DNA of 64,000 nt from Nephrocerus scutellatus (GCA_947095585.1 OX352761.1:80231267-80295266), one strand, 5' to 3'; positions 1-14,720 are shown, numbered from the stretch's first letter. Made by a program: numbers and translations. Notes: a model not told the origin generated them from the sequence alone.

Positions 1-427
1 AACAAACAAACAAACAAACAAACAAACAAACAAACAAACAAACAAACAAACAAACAAACAAACAAACAAACAAACAAACAAACAAACAAACAAACAAACA
101 AACAAACAAACAAACAAACAAACAAACAAACAAACAAACAAACAAACAAACAAACAAACAAACAAACAAACAAACAAACAAACAAACAAACAAACAAACA
201 AACAAACAAACAAACAAACAAACAAACAAACAAACAAACAAACAAACAAACAAACAAACAAACAAACAAACAAACAAACAAACAAACAAACAAACAAACA
301 AACAAACAAACAAACAAACAAACAAACAAACAAACAAACAAACAAACAAACAAACAAACAAACAAACAAACAAACAAACAAACAAACAAACAAACAAACA
401 AACAAACAAACAAACAAACAAACAAAC
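1..427. repeat. (AAAC)n simple satellite, left of gap
   Basis: Uninterrupted AAAC tetramers running from the window edge to an assembly gap. No G or T occurs on this strand. It is the same array as the one that resumes after the gap. Coding capacity is nil. Confidence 0.99.
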
Positions 428-627
428 NNNNNNNNNNNNNNNNNNNNNNNNNNNNNNNNNNNNNNNNNNNNNNNNNNNNNNNNNNNNNNNNNNNNNNNNN
501 NNNNNNNNNNNNNNNNNNNNNNNNNNNNNNNNNNNNNNNNNNNNNNNNNNNNNNNNNNNNNNNNNNNNNNNNNNNNNNNNNNNNNNNNNNNNNNNNNNNN
601 NNNNNNNNNNNNNNNNNNNNNNNNNNN
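428..627. other. Assembly gap of 200 N
   Basis: Exactly 200 N inside the AAAC satellite. The round number suggests a fixed-size placeholder, so the true amount of satellite missing here is unknown. Confidence 0.98.
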
Positions 628-3600
628 AACAAACAAACAAACAAACAAACAAACAAACAAACAAACAAACAAACAAACAAACAAACAAACAAACAAACAA
701 ACAAACAAACAAACAAACAAACAAACAAACAAACAAACAAACAAACAAACAAACAAACAAACAAACAAACAAACAAACAAACAAACAAACAAACAAACAA
801 ACAAACAAACAAACAAACAAACAAACAAACAAACAAACAAACAAACAAACAAACAAACAAACAAACAAACAAACAAACAAACAAACAAACAAACAAACAA
901 ACAAACAAACAAACAAACAAACAAACAAACAAACAAACAAACAAACAAACAAACAAACAAACAAACAAACAAACAAACAAACAAACAAACAAACAAACAA
1001 ACAAACAAACAAACAAACAAACAAACAAACAAACAAACAAACAAACAAACAAACAAACAAACAAACAAACAAACAAACAAACAAACAAACAAACAAACAA
1101 ACAAACAAACAAACAAACAAACAAACAAACAAACAAACAAACAAACAAACAAACAAACAAACAAACAAACAAACAAACAAACAAACAAACAAACAAACAA
1201 ACAAACAAACAAACAAACAAACAAACAAACAAACAAACAAACAAACAAACAAACAAACAAACAAACAAACAAACAAACAAACAAACAAACAAACAAACAA
1301 ACAAACAAACAAACAAACAAACAAACAAACAAACAAACAAACAAACAAACAAACAAACAAACAAACAAACAAACAAACAAACAAACAAACAAACAAACAA
1401 ACAAACAAACAAACAAACAAACAAACAAACAAACAAACAAACAAACAAACAAACAAACAAACAAACAAACAAACAAACAAACAAACAAACAAACAAACAA
1501 ACAAACAAACAAACAAACAAACAAACAAACAAACAAACAAACAAACAAACAAACAAACAAACAAACAAACAAACAAACAAACAAACAAACAAACAAACAA
1601 ACAAACAAACAAACAAACAAACAAACAAACAAACAAACAAACAAACAAACAAACAAACAAACAAACAAACAAACAAACAAACAAACAAACAAACAAACAA
1701 ACAAACAAACAAACAAACAAACAAACAAACAAACAAACAAACAAACAAACAAACAAACAAACAAACAAACAAACAAACAAACAAACAAACAAACAAACAA
1801 ACAAACAAACAAACAAACAAACAAACAAACAAACAAACAAACAAACAAACAAACAAACAAACAAACAAACAAACAAACAAACAAACAAACAAACAAACAA
1901 ACAAACAAACAAACAAACAAACAAACAAACAAACAAACAAACAAACAAACAAACAAACAAACAAACAAACAAACAAACAAACAAACAAACAAACAAACAA
2001 ACAAACAAACAAACAAACAAACAAACAAACAAACAAACAAACAAACAAACAAACAAACAAACAAACAAACAAACAAACAAACAAACAAACAAACAAACAA
2101 ACAAACAAACAAACAAACAAACAAACAAACAAACAAACAAACAAACAAACAAACAAACAAACAAACAAACAAACAAACAAACAAACAAACAAACAAACAA
2201 ACAAACAAACAAACAAACAAACAAACAAACAAACAAACAAACAAACAAACAAACAAACAAACAAACAAACAAACAAACAAACAAACAAACAAACAAACAA
2301 ACAAACAAACAAACAAACAAACAAACAAACAAACAAACAAACAAACAAACAAACAAACAAACAAACAAACAAACAAACAAACAAACAAACAAACAAACAA
2401 ACAAACAAACAAACAAACAAACAAACAAACAAACAAACAAACAAACAAACAAACAAACAAACAAACAAACAAACAAACAAACAAACAAACAAACAAACAA
2501 ACAAACAAACAAACAAACAAACAAACAAACAAACAAACAAACAAACAAACAAACAAACAAACAAACAAACAAACAAACAAACAAACAAACAAACAAACAA
2601 ACAAACAAACAAACAAACAAACAAACAAACAAACAAACAAACAAACAAACAAACAAACAAACAAACAAACAAACAAACAAACAAACAAACAAACAAACAA
2701 ACAAACAAACAAACAAACAAACAAACAAACAAACAAACAAACAAACAAACAAACAAACAAACAAACAAACAAACAAACAAACAAACAAACAAACAAACAA
2801 ACAAACAAACAAACAAACAAACAAACAAACAAACAAACAAACAAACAAACAAACAAACAAACAAACAAACAAACAAACAAACAAACAAACAAACAAACAA
2901 ACAAACAAACAAACAAACAAACAAACAAACAAACAAACAAACAAACAAACAAACAAACAAACAAACAAACAAACAAACAAACAAACAAACAAACAAACAA
3001 ACAAACAAACAAACAAACAAACAAACAAACAAACAAACAAACAAACAAACAAACAAACAAACAAACAAACAAACAAACAAACAAACAAACAAACAAACAA
3101 ACAAACAAACAAACAAACAAACAAACAAACAAACAAACAAACAAACAAACAAACAAACAAACAAACAAACAAACAAACAAACAAACAAACAAACAAACAA
3201 ACAAACAAACAAACAAACAAACAAACAAACAAACAAACAAACAAACAAACAAACAAACAAACAAACAAACAAACAAACAAACAAACAAACAAACAAACAA
3301 ACAAACAAACAAACAAACAAACAAACAAACAAACAAACAAACAAACAAACAAACAAACAAACAAACAAACAAACAAACAAACAAACAAACAAACAAACAA
3401 ACAAACAAACAAACAAACAAACAAACAAACAAACAAACAAACAAACAAACAAACAAACAAACAAACAAACAAACAAACAAACAAACAAACAAACAAACAA
3501 ACAAACAAACAAACAAACAAACAAACAAACAAACAAACAAACAAACAAACAAACAAACAAACAAACAAACAAACAAACAAACAAACAAACAAACAAACAA

Positions 3601-6600
3601 ACAAACAAACAAACAAACAAACAAACAAACAAACAAACAAACAAACAAACAAACAAACAAACAAACAAACAAACAAACAAACAAACAAACAAACAAACAA
3701 ACAAACAAACAAACAAACAAACAAACAAACAAACAAACAAACAAACAAACAAACAAACAAACAAACAAACAAACAAACAAACAAACAAACAAACAAACAA
3801 ACAAACAAACAAACAAACAAACAAACAAACAAACAAACAAACAAACAAACAAACAAACAAACAAACAAACAAACAAACAAACAAACAAACAAACAAACAA
3901 ACAAACAAACAAACAAACAAACAAACAAACAAACAAACAAACAAACAAACAAACAAACAAACAAACAAACAAACAAACAAACAAACAAACAAACAAACAA
4001 ACAAACAAACAAACAAACAAACAAACAAACAAACAAACAAACAAACAAACAAACAAACAAACAAACAAACAAACAAACAAACAAACAAACAAACAAACAA
4101 ACAAACAAACAAACAAACAAACAAACAAACAAACAAACAAACAAACAAACAAACAAACAAACAAACAAACAAACAAACAAACAAACAAACAAACAAACAA
4201 ACAAACAAACAAACAAACAAACAAACAAACAAACAAACAAACAAACAAACAAACAAACAAACAAACAAACAAACAAACAAACAAACAAACAAACAAACAA
4301 ACAAACAAACAAACAAACAAACAAACAAACAAACAAACAAACAAACAAACAAACAAACAAACAAACAAACAAACAAACAAACAAACAAACAAACAAACAA
4401 ACAAACAAACAAACAAACAAACAAACAAACAAACAAACAAACAAACAAACAAACAAACAAACAAACAAACAAACAAACAAACAAACAAACAAACAAACAA
4501 ACAAACAAACAAACAAACAAACAAACAAACAAACAAACAAACAAACAAACAAACAAACAAACAAACAAACAAACAAACAAACAAACAAACAAACAAACAA
4601 ACAAACAAACAAACAAACAAACAAACAAACAAACAAACAAACAAACAAACAAACAAACAAACAAACAAACAAACAAACAAACAAACAAACAAACAAACAA
4701 ACAAACAAACAAACAAACAAACAAACAAACAAACAAACAAACAAACAAACAAACAAACAAACAAACAAACAAACAAACAAACAAACAAACAAACAAACAA
4801 ACAAACAAACAAACAAACAAACAAACAAACAAACAAACAAACAAACAAACAAACAAACAAACAAACAAACAAACAAACAAACAAACAAACAAACAAACAA
4901 ACAAACAAACAAACAAACAAACAAACAAACAAACAAACAAACAAACAAACAAACAAACAAACAAACAAACAAACAAACAAACAAACAAACAAACAAACAA
5001 ACAAACAAACAAACAAACAAACAAACAAACAAACAAACAAACAAACAAACAAACAAACAAACAAACAAACAAACAAACAAACAAACAAACAAACAAACAA
5101 ACAAACAAACAAACAAACAAACAAACAAACAAACAAACAAACAAACAAACAAACAAACAAACAAACAAACAAACAAACAAACAAACAAACAAACAAACAA
5201 ACAAACAAACAAACAAACAAACAAACAAACAAACAAACAAACAAACAAACAAACAAACAAACAAACAAACAAACAAACAAACAAACAAACAAACAAACAA
5301 ACAAACAAACAAACAAACAAACAAACAAACAAACAAACAAACAAACAAACAAACAAACAAACAAACAAACAAACAAACAAACAAACAAACAAACAAACAA
5401 ACAAACAAACAAACAAACAAACAAACAAACAAACAAACAAACAAACAAACAAACAAACAAACAAACAAACAAACAAACAAACAAACAAACAAACAAACAA
5501 ACAAACAAACAAACAAACAAACAAACAAACAAACAAACAAACAAACAAACAAACAAACAAACAAACAAACAAACAAACAAACAAACAAACAAACAAACAA
5601 ACAAACAAACAAACAAACAAACAAACAAACAAACAAACAAACAAACAAACAAACAAACAAACAAACAAACAAACAAACAAACAAACAAACAAACAAACAA
5701 ACAAACAAACAAACAAACAAACAAACAAACAAACAAACAAACAAACAAACAAACAAACAAACAAACAAACAAACAAACAAACAAACAAACAAACAAACAA
5801 ACAAACAAACAAACAAACAAACAAACAAACAAACAAACAAACAAACAAACAAACAAACAAACAAACAAACAAACAAACAAACAAACAAACAAACAAACAA
5901 ACAAACAAACAAACAAACAAACAAACAAACAAACAAACAAACAAACAAACAAACAAACAAACAAACAAACAAACAAACAAACAAACAAACAAACAAACAA
6001 ACAAACAAACAAACAAACAAACAAACAAACAAACAAACAAACAAACAAACAAACAAACAAACAAACAAACAAACAAACAAACAAACAAACAAACAAACAA
6101 ACAAACAAACAAACAAACAAACAAACAAACAAACAAACAAACAAACAAACAAACAAACAAACAAACAAACAAACAAACAAACAAACAAACAAACAAACAA
6201 ACAAACAAACAAACAAACAAACAAACAAACAAACAAACAAACAAACAAACAAACAAACAAACAAACAAACAAACAAACAAACAAACAAACAAACAAACAA
6301 ACAAACAAACAAACAAACAAACAAACAAACAAACAAACAAACAAACAAACAAACAAACAAACAAACAAACAAACAAACAAACAAACAAACAAACAAACAA
6401 ACAAACAAACAAACAAACAAACAAACAAACAAACAAACAAACAAACAAACAAACAAACAAACAAACAAACAAACAAACAAACAAACAAACAAACAAACAA
6501 ACAAACAAACAAACAAACAAACAAACAAACAAACAAACAAACAAACAAACAAACAAACAAACAAACAAACAAACAAACAAACAAACAAACAAACAAACAA

Positions 6601-9504
6601 ACAAACAAACAAACAAACAAACAAACAAACAAACAAACAAACAAACAAACAAACAAACAAACAAACAAACAAACAAACAAACAAACAAACAAACAAACAA
6701 ACAAACAAACAAACAAACAAACAAACAAACAAACAAACAAACAAACAAACAAACAAACAAACAAACAAACAAACAAACAAACAAACAAACAAACAAACAA
6801 ACAAACAAACAAACAAACAAACAAACAAACAAACAAACAAACAAACAAACAAACAAACAAACAAACAAACAAACAAACAAACAAACAAACAAACAAACAA
6901 ACAAACAAACAAACAAACAAACAAACAAACAAACAAACAAACAAACAAACAAACAAACAAACAAACAAACAAACAAACAAACAAACAAACAAACAAACAA
7001 ACAAACAAACAAACAAACAAACAAACAAACAAACAAACAAACAAACAAACAAACAAACAAACAAACAAACAAACAAACAAACAAACAAACAAACAAACAA
7101 ACAAACAAACAAACAAACAAACAAACAAACAAACAAACAAACAAACAAACAAACAAACAAACAAACAAACAAACAAACAAACAAACAAACAAACAAACAA
7201 ACAAACAAACAAACAAACAAACAAACAAACAAACAAACAAACAAACAAACAAACAAACAAACAAACAAACAAACAAACAAACAAACAAACAAACAAACAA
7301 ACAAACAAACAAAACAAACAAACAAACAAACAAACAAACAAACAAACAAACAAACAAACAAACAAACAAACAAACAAACAAACAAACAAACAAACAAACA
7401 AACAAACACACACAAACAAACAAACAAACAAACAAACAAACAAACAACAAACAAACAAACAAACAAACAAACAAACAAACAAACAAACAAACAAACAAAC
7501 AAACAAACAAACAAACAAACAAACAAACAAACAACAAACAAACAAACAAACAAACAAACAAACAAACAAACAAACAAACAAACAAACAAACAAACAAACA
7601 AACAAACAAACAAACAAACAAACAAACAAACAAACAAACAAACAAACAAACAAACAAACAAACAAACAAACAAACAAACAAACAAACAAACAAACAAACA
7701 AACAAACAAACAAACAAACAAACAAACAAACAAACAAACAAACAAACAAACAAACAAACAAACAAACAAACAAACAAACAAACAAACAAACAAACAAACA
7801 AACAAACAAACAAACAAACAAACAAACAAACAAACAAACAAACAAACAAACAAACAAACAAACAAACAAACAAACAAACAAACAAACAAACAAACAAACA
7901 AACAAACAAACAAACAAACAAACAAACAAACAAACAAACAAACAAACAAACAAACAAACAAACAAACAAACAAACAAACAAACAAACAAACAAACAAACA
8001 AACAAACAAACAAACAAACAAACAAACAAACAAACAAACAAACAAACAAACAAACAAACAAACAAACAAACAAACAAACAAACAAACAAACAAACAAACA
8101 AACAAACAAACAAACAAACAAACAAACAAACAAACAAACAAACAAACAAACAAACAAACAAACAAACAAACAAACAAACAAACAAACAAACAAACAAACA
8201 AACAAACAAACAAACAAACAAACAAACAAACAAACAAACAAACAAACAAACAAACAAACAAACAAACAAACAAACAAACAAACAAACAAACAAACAAACA
8301 AACAAACAAACAAACAAACAAACAAACAAACAAACAAACAAACAAACAAACAAACAAACAAACAAACAAACAAACAAACAAACAAACAAACAAACAAACA
8401 AACAAACAAACAAACAAACAAACAAACAAACAAACAAACAAACAAACAAACAAACAAACAAACAAACAAACAAACAAACAAACAAACAAACAAACAAACA
8501 AACAAACAAACAAACAAACAAACAAACAAACAAACAAACAAACAAACAAACAAACAAACAAACAAACAAACAAACAAACAAACAAACAAACAAACAAACA
8601 AACAAACAAACAAACAAACAAACAAACAAACAAACAAACAAACAAACAAACAAACAAACAAACAAACAAACAAACAAACAAACAAACAAACAAACAAACA
8701 AACAAACAAACAAACAAACAAACAAACAAACAAACAAACAAACAAACAAACAAACAAACAAACAAACAAACAAACAAACAAACAAACAAACAAACAAACA
8801 AACAAACAAACAAACAAACAAACAACAACAAACAAACAAACAAACAAACAAACAAACAAACAAACAACAAACAAACAACAAACAAACAAACAAACAAACA
8901 AACAAACAAACAAACAAACAAACAAACAAACAAACAAACAAACAAACAAACAAACAAACAAACAACAAACAAACAAACAAACAAACAACAAACAAACAAA
9001 CAAACAAACAAACAAACAAACAAACAAACAAACAAACAAACAAACAAACAAACAAACAAACAAACAAACAACAAACAAACAAACAACAAACAAACAAACA
9101 AACAAACAAACAAACAAACAAACAAACAAACAAACAAACAAACAAACACACACAAACAAACAAACAAACAAACAAACAAACAACAAACACACACAAACAA
9201 ACAAACAAACAAACAAACAAACAAACAAACAAACAAACAAACAAACAAACAAACAAACAAACAAACAAACAAACAAACAAACAAACAAACAAACAAACAA
9301 ACAAACAAACAAACAAACAAACAAACAAACAAACAAACAAACAAACAAACAAACAAACAAACAAACAAACAAACAAACAAACAAACAAACAACAAACAAA
9401 CAAACAAACAAACAAACAAACAAACAAACAAACAAACAAACAAACAAACAAACAAACAAACAAACAAACAAACAAACAAACAAACAAACAAACAACAAAC
9501 AAAC
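628..9504. repeat. (AAAC)n simple satellite, main block
   Basis: About 8.9 kb of AAAC tetramers, almost perfect to about 7310. After that rare variants appear: an extra A near 7313, single-base losses giving AAC, and the interruption ACACACAC near 7406, 9146 and 9187. Recurrence of that rare interruption argues for local duplication or unequal exchange inside the array. The strand is A/C only, so the complement is G/T only. Confidence 0.98.
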
Positions 9505-12237
9505 AAAACAAACAAAACAAACAAAACAAACAAACAAACAAAACAACAAAACAAACAAAACAAACAAAACAAACAAAACAAACAAACAAACAAAACAAAC
9601 AAAACAAACAAAACAAACAAAACAAACAAAACAAACAAAACAAACAAAACAAACAAAACAAACAAAACAAACAAAACAAACAAAACAACAAAACAAACAA
9701 AACAAACAAAACAAACAAAACAAACAAAACAAACAAAACAAACAAAACAAACAAAACAAACAAAACAAACAAAACAAACAAAACAAACAAAACAAACAAA
9801 ACAAACAAAACAAACAAAACAAACAAAACAAACAAACAAACAAAACAACAAAACAAACAAAACAAACAAAACAAACAAAACAAACAAAACAAACAAAACA
9901 AACAAAACAAACAAAACAAACAAAACAAACAAAACAAACAAAACAAACAAAACAAACAAAACAACAAAACAAACAAAACAAACAAAACAAACAAAACAAA
10001 CAAAACAAACAAAACAAACAAAACAAACAAAACAAACAAAACAAACAAAACAAACAAACAACAAAACAAACAAAACAAACAAAACAAACAACACAACAAA
10101 CAAAACAAACAAAACAAACAAAACAAACAAAACAAACAAAACAAACAAAACAAACAAAACAAACAAACAAACAAAACAAACAAAACAAACAAAACAACAA
10201 AACACAAACAAACAAACAAACAAACACAAACAAACAAAACAAACAAAACAAACAAAACAAACAAAACAAACAAAACAAACAAAACAAACAAAACAAACAA
10301 ACAAACAAAACAAACAAAACAAACAAAACAAACAAAACAAACAAAACAAACAAAACAAACAAAACAAACAAAACAAACAAAACAAACAAAACAAACAAAA
10401 CAAACAAAACAAACAAAACAAACAAAACAAACAAAACAAACAAAACAAACAAAACAAACAAAACAAACAAAACAAACAAAACAAACAAAACAAACAAAAC
10501 AAACAAAACAAACACAAACACAAACAAAACAAACAAAACAAACAAACAAACAAACAAACAAAACAAACAAACAACAACAAACAAAACAAACAAACAAACA
10601 ACAAACAAAACAAACAAAACAAACAAAACAAACAAAACAAACAAAACAAACAAAACACAACAAAACAAAACAAAACAAACAAAACAAACAAAACAAACAA
10701 ACAAACAACAAACAAACAACAACAAACAAACAAACAAACAAACAAACAAACAAACAAACAACAACAACAAACAAACAAACAAACAAACAAACAAACAAAC
10801 AAACAAACAAACAACAAACAAACAAACAAACAAACAACAAACAAACAAACAAACAAAACAAACAAAACAAACAAAACAAACAAAACAAACAAACAAACAA
10901 AACAAACAAAACAAACAAAACAAACAAACAAACAAAACAAACAAAACAAACAAAACAAACAAAACAAACAAAACAAACAAAACAAACAAAACAAACAAAA
11001 CAAACAAAACAAACAAAACAAACAAAACAAACAAAACAAACAAAACAACAAAACAAACAAAACAAACAAAACAAACAAAACAAACAAAACAAACAAACAA
11101 ACAAAACAACAAAACAAACAAAACAACAAACAAACAAAACAAACAAAACAAACAAACAAACAAAACAAACAAAACAAACAAAACAAACAAAACAAACAAA
11201 ACAAACAAAACAAACAAAACAAACAAAACAAACAAAACAAACAAAACAAACAAAACAAACAAACAAACAAAACAAACAAAACAAACAAAACAAACAAAAC
11301 AAACAAAACAAACAAAACAAACAAAACAAACAAAACAAACAAAACAAACAAAACAAACAAAACAAACAAAACAAACAAAACAACAAAACAAACAAAACAA
11401 ACAAAACAAACAAAACAAACAAAACAAACAAAACAAACAAAACAAACAAAACAAACAAAACAAACAAAACAAACAAAACAAACAAAACAAACAAAACAAA
11501 CAAAACAAACAAAACAAACAAAACAAACAAAACAAACAAAACAAACAAAACAAACAAAACAAACAAAACAAACAAAACAAACAAAACAAACAAAACAAAC
11601 AAAACAAACAAAACAAACAAAACAAACAAAACAAACAAACAAACAAAACAAACAAAACAAACAAAACAAACAAAACAAACAAAACAAACAAAACAAACAA
11701 AACAAACAAAACAAACAAAACAAACAAAACAAACAAAACAAACAAAACAAACAAAACAAACAAAACAAACAAAACAAACAAAACAAACAAAACAAACAAA
11801 ACAAACAAAACAAACAAAACAAACAAAACAAACAAAACAAACAAAACAAACAAAACAAACAAAACAAACAAAACAAACAAAACAAACAAAACAAACAAAA
11901 CAAACAAAACAAACAAAACAAACAAAACAAACAAAACAAACAAAACAAACAAAACAAACAAAACAAACAAAACAAACAAAACAAACAAAACAAACAAAAC
12001 AAACAAAACAAACAAAACAAACAAAACAAACAAAACAAACAAAACAAACAAAACAAACAAAACAAACAAAACAAACAAAACAAACAAAACAAACAAAACA
12101 AACAAAACAAACAAAACAAACAAAACAAACAAAACAAACAAAACAAACAAAACAAACAAAACAAACAAAACAAACAAAACAAACAAAACAAACAAAACAA
12201 ACAAAACAAACAAAACAAACAAAACAAACACACACAC
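9505..12237. repeat. AAACAAAAC 9-mer satellite block
   Basis: From about 9505 the period changes from 4 to mainly 9 (AAACAAAAC, a tetramer plus a pentamer). Short reversions to the tetramer occur, for example about 10690-10860, and there are scattered indels. The block ends in a short CA run at 12228-12237, where the first G of the window appears. It is a derived higher-order form of the neighbouring AAAC array. Confidence 0.95.
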
Positions 12238-12271
12238 GGGCACGCGAAGTTAATATAGAATATTTAAAAAT
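12238..12271 (+). repeat. Right-end fragment of the terminal-repeat element
   Basis: Roughly 35 bp immediately after the satellite (cgggcacgcgaagttaatat and following) match the right end of the elements at 12878-13350 and 56605-57050. Only the terminus is present, and it abuts a Gypsy pol fossil. Confidence 0.6.
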
Positions 12272-12282
12272 AAATTAATCAC

Positions 12283-12668
12283 CTCACCAATTTTTGCTTA
12301 TCCTAACTTTGAAAATAAATTTTTATTAACGACCGATGCCAGCGACCATGCAGTAGGACCGGTACTATCGCAAGGTGAAATTGGAGAAGCCGTACACTAA
12401 ATTCGGGTGAAATCAGATACAACACGACATATAAGCTATCATATATGCAGTCAAACAGTTCCGTCGTTATCTATTTGGTCGAAAGTTTATCATAGTCACG
12501 GATCATCTTCCCCTGACATGGCTAATGATTCTCAAAGACCCCAGATCCAGAATAGCTCGATGGAGAATTACCTTAGACGAATACAAGTATAAAATGTTTT
12601 ACAAGCCTGGGAAATACAACGTTAACGCGGACGCTCTCAGTCGCGTAGTAGTGGAAGCAGCGCACTAA
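12283..12668 (+). pseudogene. Ty3/Gypsy RT-RNase H fragment
   Basis: Two reading frames together give the end of a Gypsy reverse transcriptase and its RNase H. The first frame encodes LLTTDASDHAVGPVLSQGE, the RNase H start with its catalytic Asp. A second frame from about 12450 encodes FIIVTDHLPLTWLM, a region rich in basic and aromatic residues, and KYNVNADALSRV, the classic end of Gypsy RNase H, with a stop near 12668. At least one frameshift near 12400-12450 breaks it. Gag, protease and most of RT are absent, so this is a 5'-truncated fossil. The integrase end at 14533-14690 may come from the same copy, since order and strand fit. Confidence 0.85.
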
Positions 12669-12877
12669 AATAGCAAAAGGGACGTCAAAAGACGGCAAAA
12701 ATTGTCAATGCAGAAGAGACTTCAATAACACCAAAAACAACAGATAATATACTAAAACATGTTTCATCCTATAATATAATCGAAAGAGCAGAATCTATCT
12801 TTTTAAAGCCTCCGACATAAAATTATTATTTTACCACCAATAGAATCACCAAAAGAAAATGAATTAAAAAACCTAAT
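12669..12877 (+). pseudogene. Decayed linker after Gypsy RNase H
   Basis: About 210 bp continuing from the RNase H fossil. Short open stretches (for example SSYNIIERAESIFLKPP) resemble the low-complexity stretch that joins RNase H to integrase in Gypsy Pol, but stops and frameshifts are frequent. It runs into an inserted repeat at about 12878. The assignment rests mostly on position. Confidence 0.35.
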
Positions 12878-13350
12878 CGCTAAATTAAAAAAAAAATTAA
12901 AATTTTTCATGTAAATTCTCTAATAGGAAAAACATATGTGTGCAAAGCTTGAACCGGGCTTATTTGGAAAAAATTAATTTTAGAGCCCCCTTACTTCAAA
13001 TTTTTTCAAAAACTGTTGTCAACGAAGATACACATGTGTAGAAAACATTTGTATGGAAGCCCCCGACCTTGGGGCCCGATCAATTCCAACTTTCAATGGT
13101 AAGTGTTGTCATCGGAGATACACATGTGTATAGAATTTAAAGAAAACCGGGTTAATTTTAAAAATTTTATGTGGGTAATAGAAAGTGTTGTCTCTGGAAA
13201 TACACAGGTGTGCAAAATTTCAATAAAATCGGGTTTTAGGAAGTGGGTTAAAAATTAATCGCAAGATTCCACGACAAACCAACCGACCGACAACCGGATG
13301 TGCCACGGGCAAGTGAAGTCAATATATAGAGAATTTTAAAAATATATATA
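12878..13350 (+). mobile_element. Terminal-inverted-repeat element, copy 1
   Basis: About 470 bp shared with 56605-57050. The ends are imperfect inverted repeats (taaattctctaa on the left, tatagagaatttta on the right). Inside, a motif of about 100 bp recurs three times, built around gttgtcatcggagatacaca and followed by a phrase ending aaaatcggg. No coding capacity is visible. It interrupts the Gypsy pol fossil. The internal repeats and AT-rich ends recall DINE-1/Helentron non-autonomous elements of flies, but I see no CTRR terminus with hairpin, so a MITE is equally possible. Confidence 0.6.
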
Positions 13351-14532
13351 CATTATTTTAGGTATAGATAAAATGTATGACCTTACAAAAGAAAACTTAA
13401 AGGTGAAACGCCACCACAAAGCTATCGAGGAATTGACAAAAGAAAAAATTAAAATCAAAAAACAAATTCTCGATTCTCGGCACCAAGTGATATCCAGCAT
13501 CCCCTGAAATGTATAAATGGCATTAAAAACCTTTTTTCTACTGCATGCAATTGTATTTACATGTAATGTACCTAACACTATATTTTTCCTTATTCCTAGC
13601 TGGTATCGGTCATGGAAAAACGGTCGCAAGTCGCTACGTCCATACGTGCGAGTCGTGGTTGGATTCGCGTTAACGTGCATTTACGCCCGAATACGCATCA
13701 TGTGATCGCAAAGCTTAAGTGCTTGTTTCCTTACACTCAAGCTCATATGCATAAAATTATGCAATTGAATCCATTTAACTAAATAATTCACTTGGTTTCA
13801 TAAAAAACGTAAACACAAATAAATATTTTTATTTATGAATTTATTTTAGAAGTTTTTCATGGAAATGGTATTGTGGCGGAATAGAATAGTCATCATTTTT
13901 ATTGTTGTTACTTAAATCGCAATTTCATCTCTTTGCCATATATGTGTACACGCGCATCACGATGATGAAAACACTTCTCCACAGAACTCGTGAACTCCAA
14001 AACCTTCTCTATAGAAAGCCAAACTGTTCCGATCGTACACAGATACATGCTTAGATTTATCCCAACTGTGTTTGGTTTAGTAATCAACTAAAGAGCAAAA
14101 TCCATATAAAATTTTTCTGTTTCCCACTACCACATCTTACGTTTCTCGCTCTTTGCAATTGCTTATTTTTTGTACACTGTATTCACATCCCACAAAAACA
14201 TATGCGTTTGGGATGGGTTCACAGCAAGAAATTTTTAATTGGTGTTTTTGTTATTCCTGACTCGCGATAATTATACTTTCAAACATTTAATTTATAATTG
14301 GTAGCTTTGATCGGTCAACACGCCAAAATCTGAGTTGGAAAATAAAAAAGCTATCAACACGCGAGGCTTGGTTAAGTGTGTTCTGTGCTCTGCTCACATG
14401 AAACCACAGTATTACCATTCCACAATTTCATTTCATGTTCGCGTTACGAGCGGACTTCTCGGTGGGAATTACAATTCCGCTGGAATTTTTTCTCCGTTCA
14501 AATCCCATTCCGCTCGGAATTCCCGATAGGGC
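13351..14532. other. Anonymous AT-rich DNA with one tiny ORF
   Basis: No recognisable gene. A 44-codon plus-strand frame at 13373-13507 is Lys/Glu/Ile-rich and could form a coiled coil, but nothing supports that it is expressed. 13990-14160 is a diverged copy of 15405-15520: both carry a phrase like aaccttctctayagaa and a shared tttctcgctct. The block lies between the two halves of a Gypsy pol fossil and is probably made of later insertions. Confidence 0.5.
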
Positions 14533-14720
14533 TGATTATGATAACAAAAGTAATGAGAAAATTTTTAACGTAGGTGACAAAGATCTCGTAAGAAATCACA
14601 CACGAAAAAACAAACTCTCGATCCTATGGGAAGGTCCATTTGAGGTATTTAAAATAGTTTCAGCAGAGCAGAGAGAATAAGTAATACATAATAATGATTT
14701 AAAGATTTTTTACGAATAAA
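14533..14720 (+). pseudogene. Ty3/Gypsy integrase C-terminal end (GPF module)
   Basis: The frame reads GDKDLVRNHTRKNKLSILWE followed by GPFEVFKI. This is the GPY/F module that ends many Gypsy integrases, here with GPF. A stop follows at about 14678, and the next codons (VIHNNDLKIFYE) look like the natural continuation. The upstream zinc-binding and DDE parts are missing. With the RNase H fossil at 12283-12668 this brackets one decayed Gypsy copy whose middle was replaced by other DNA. Confidence 0.75.
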
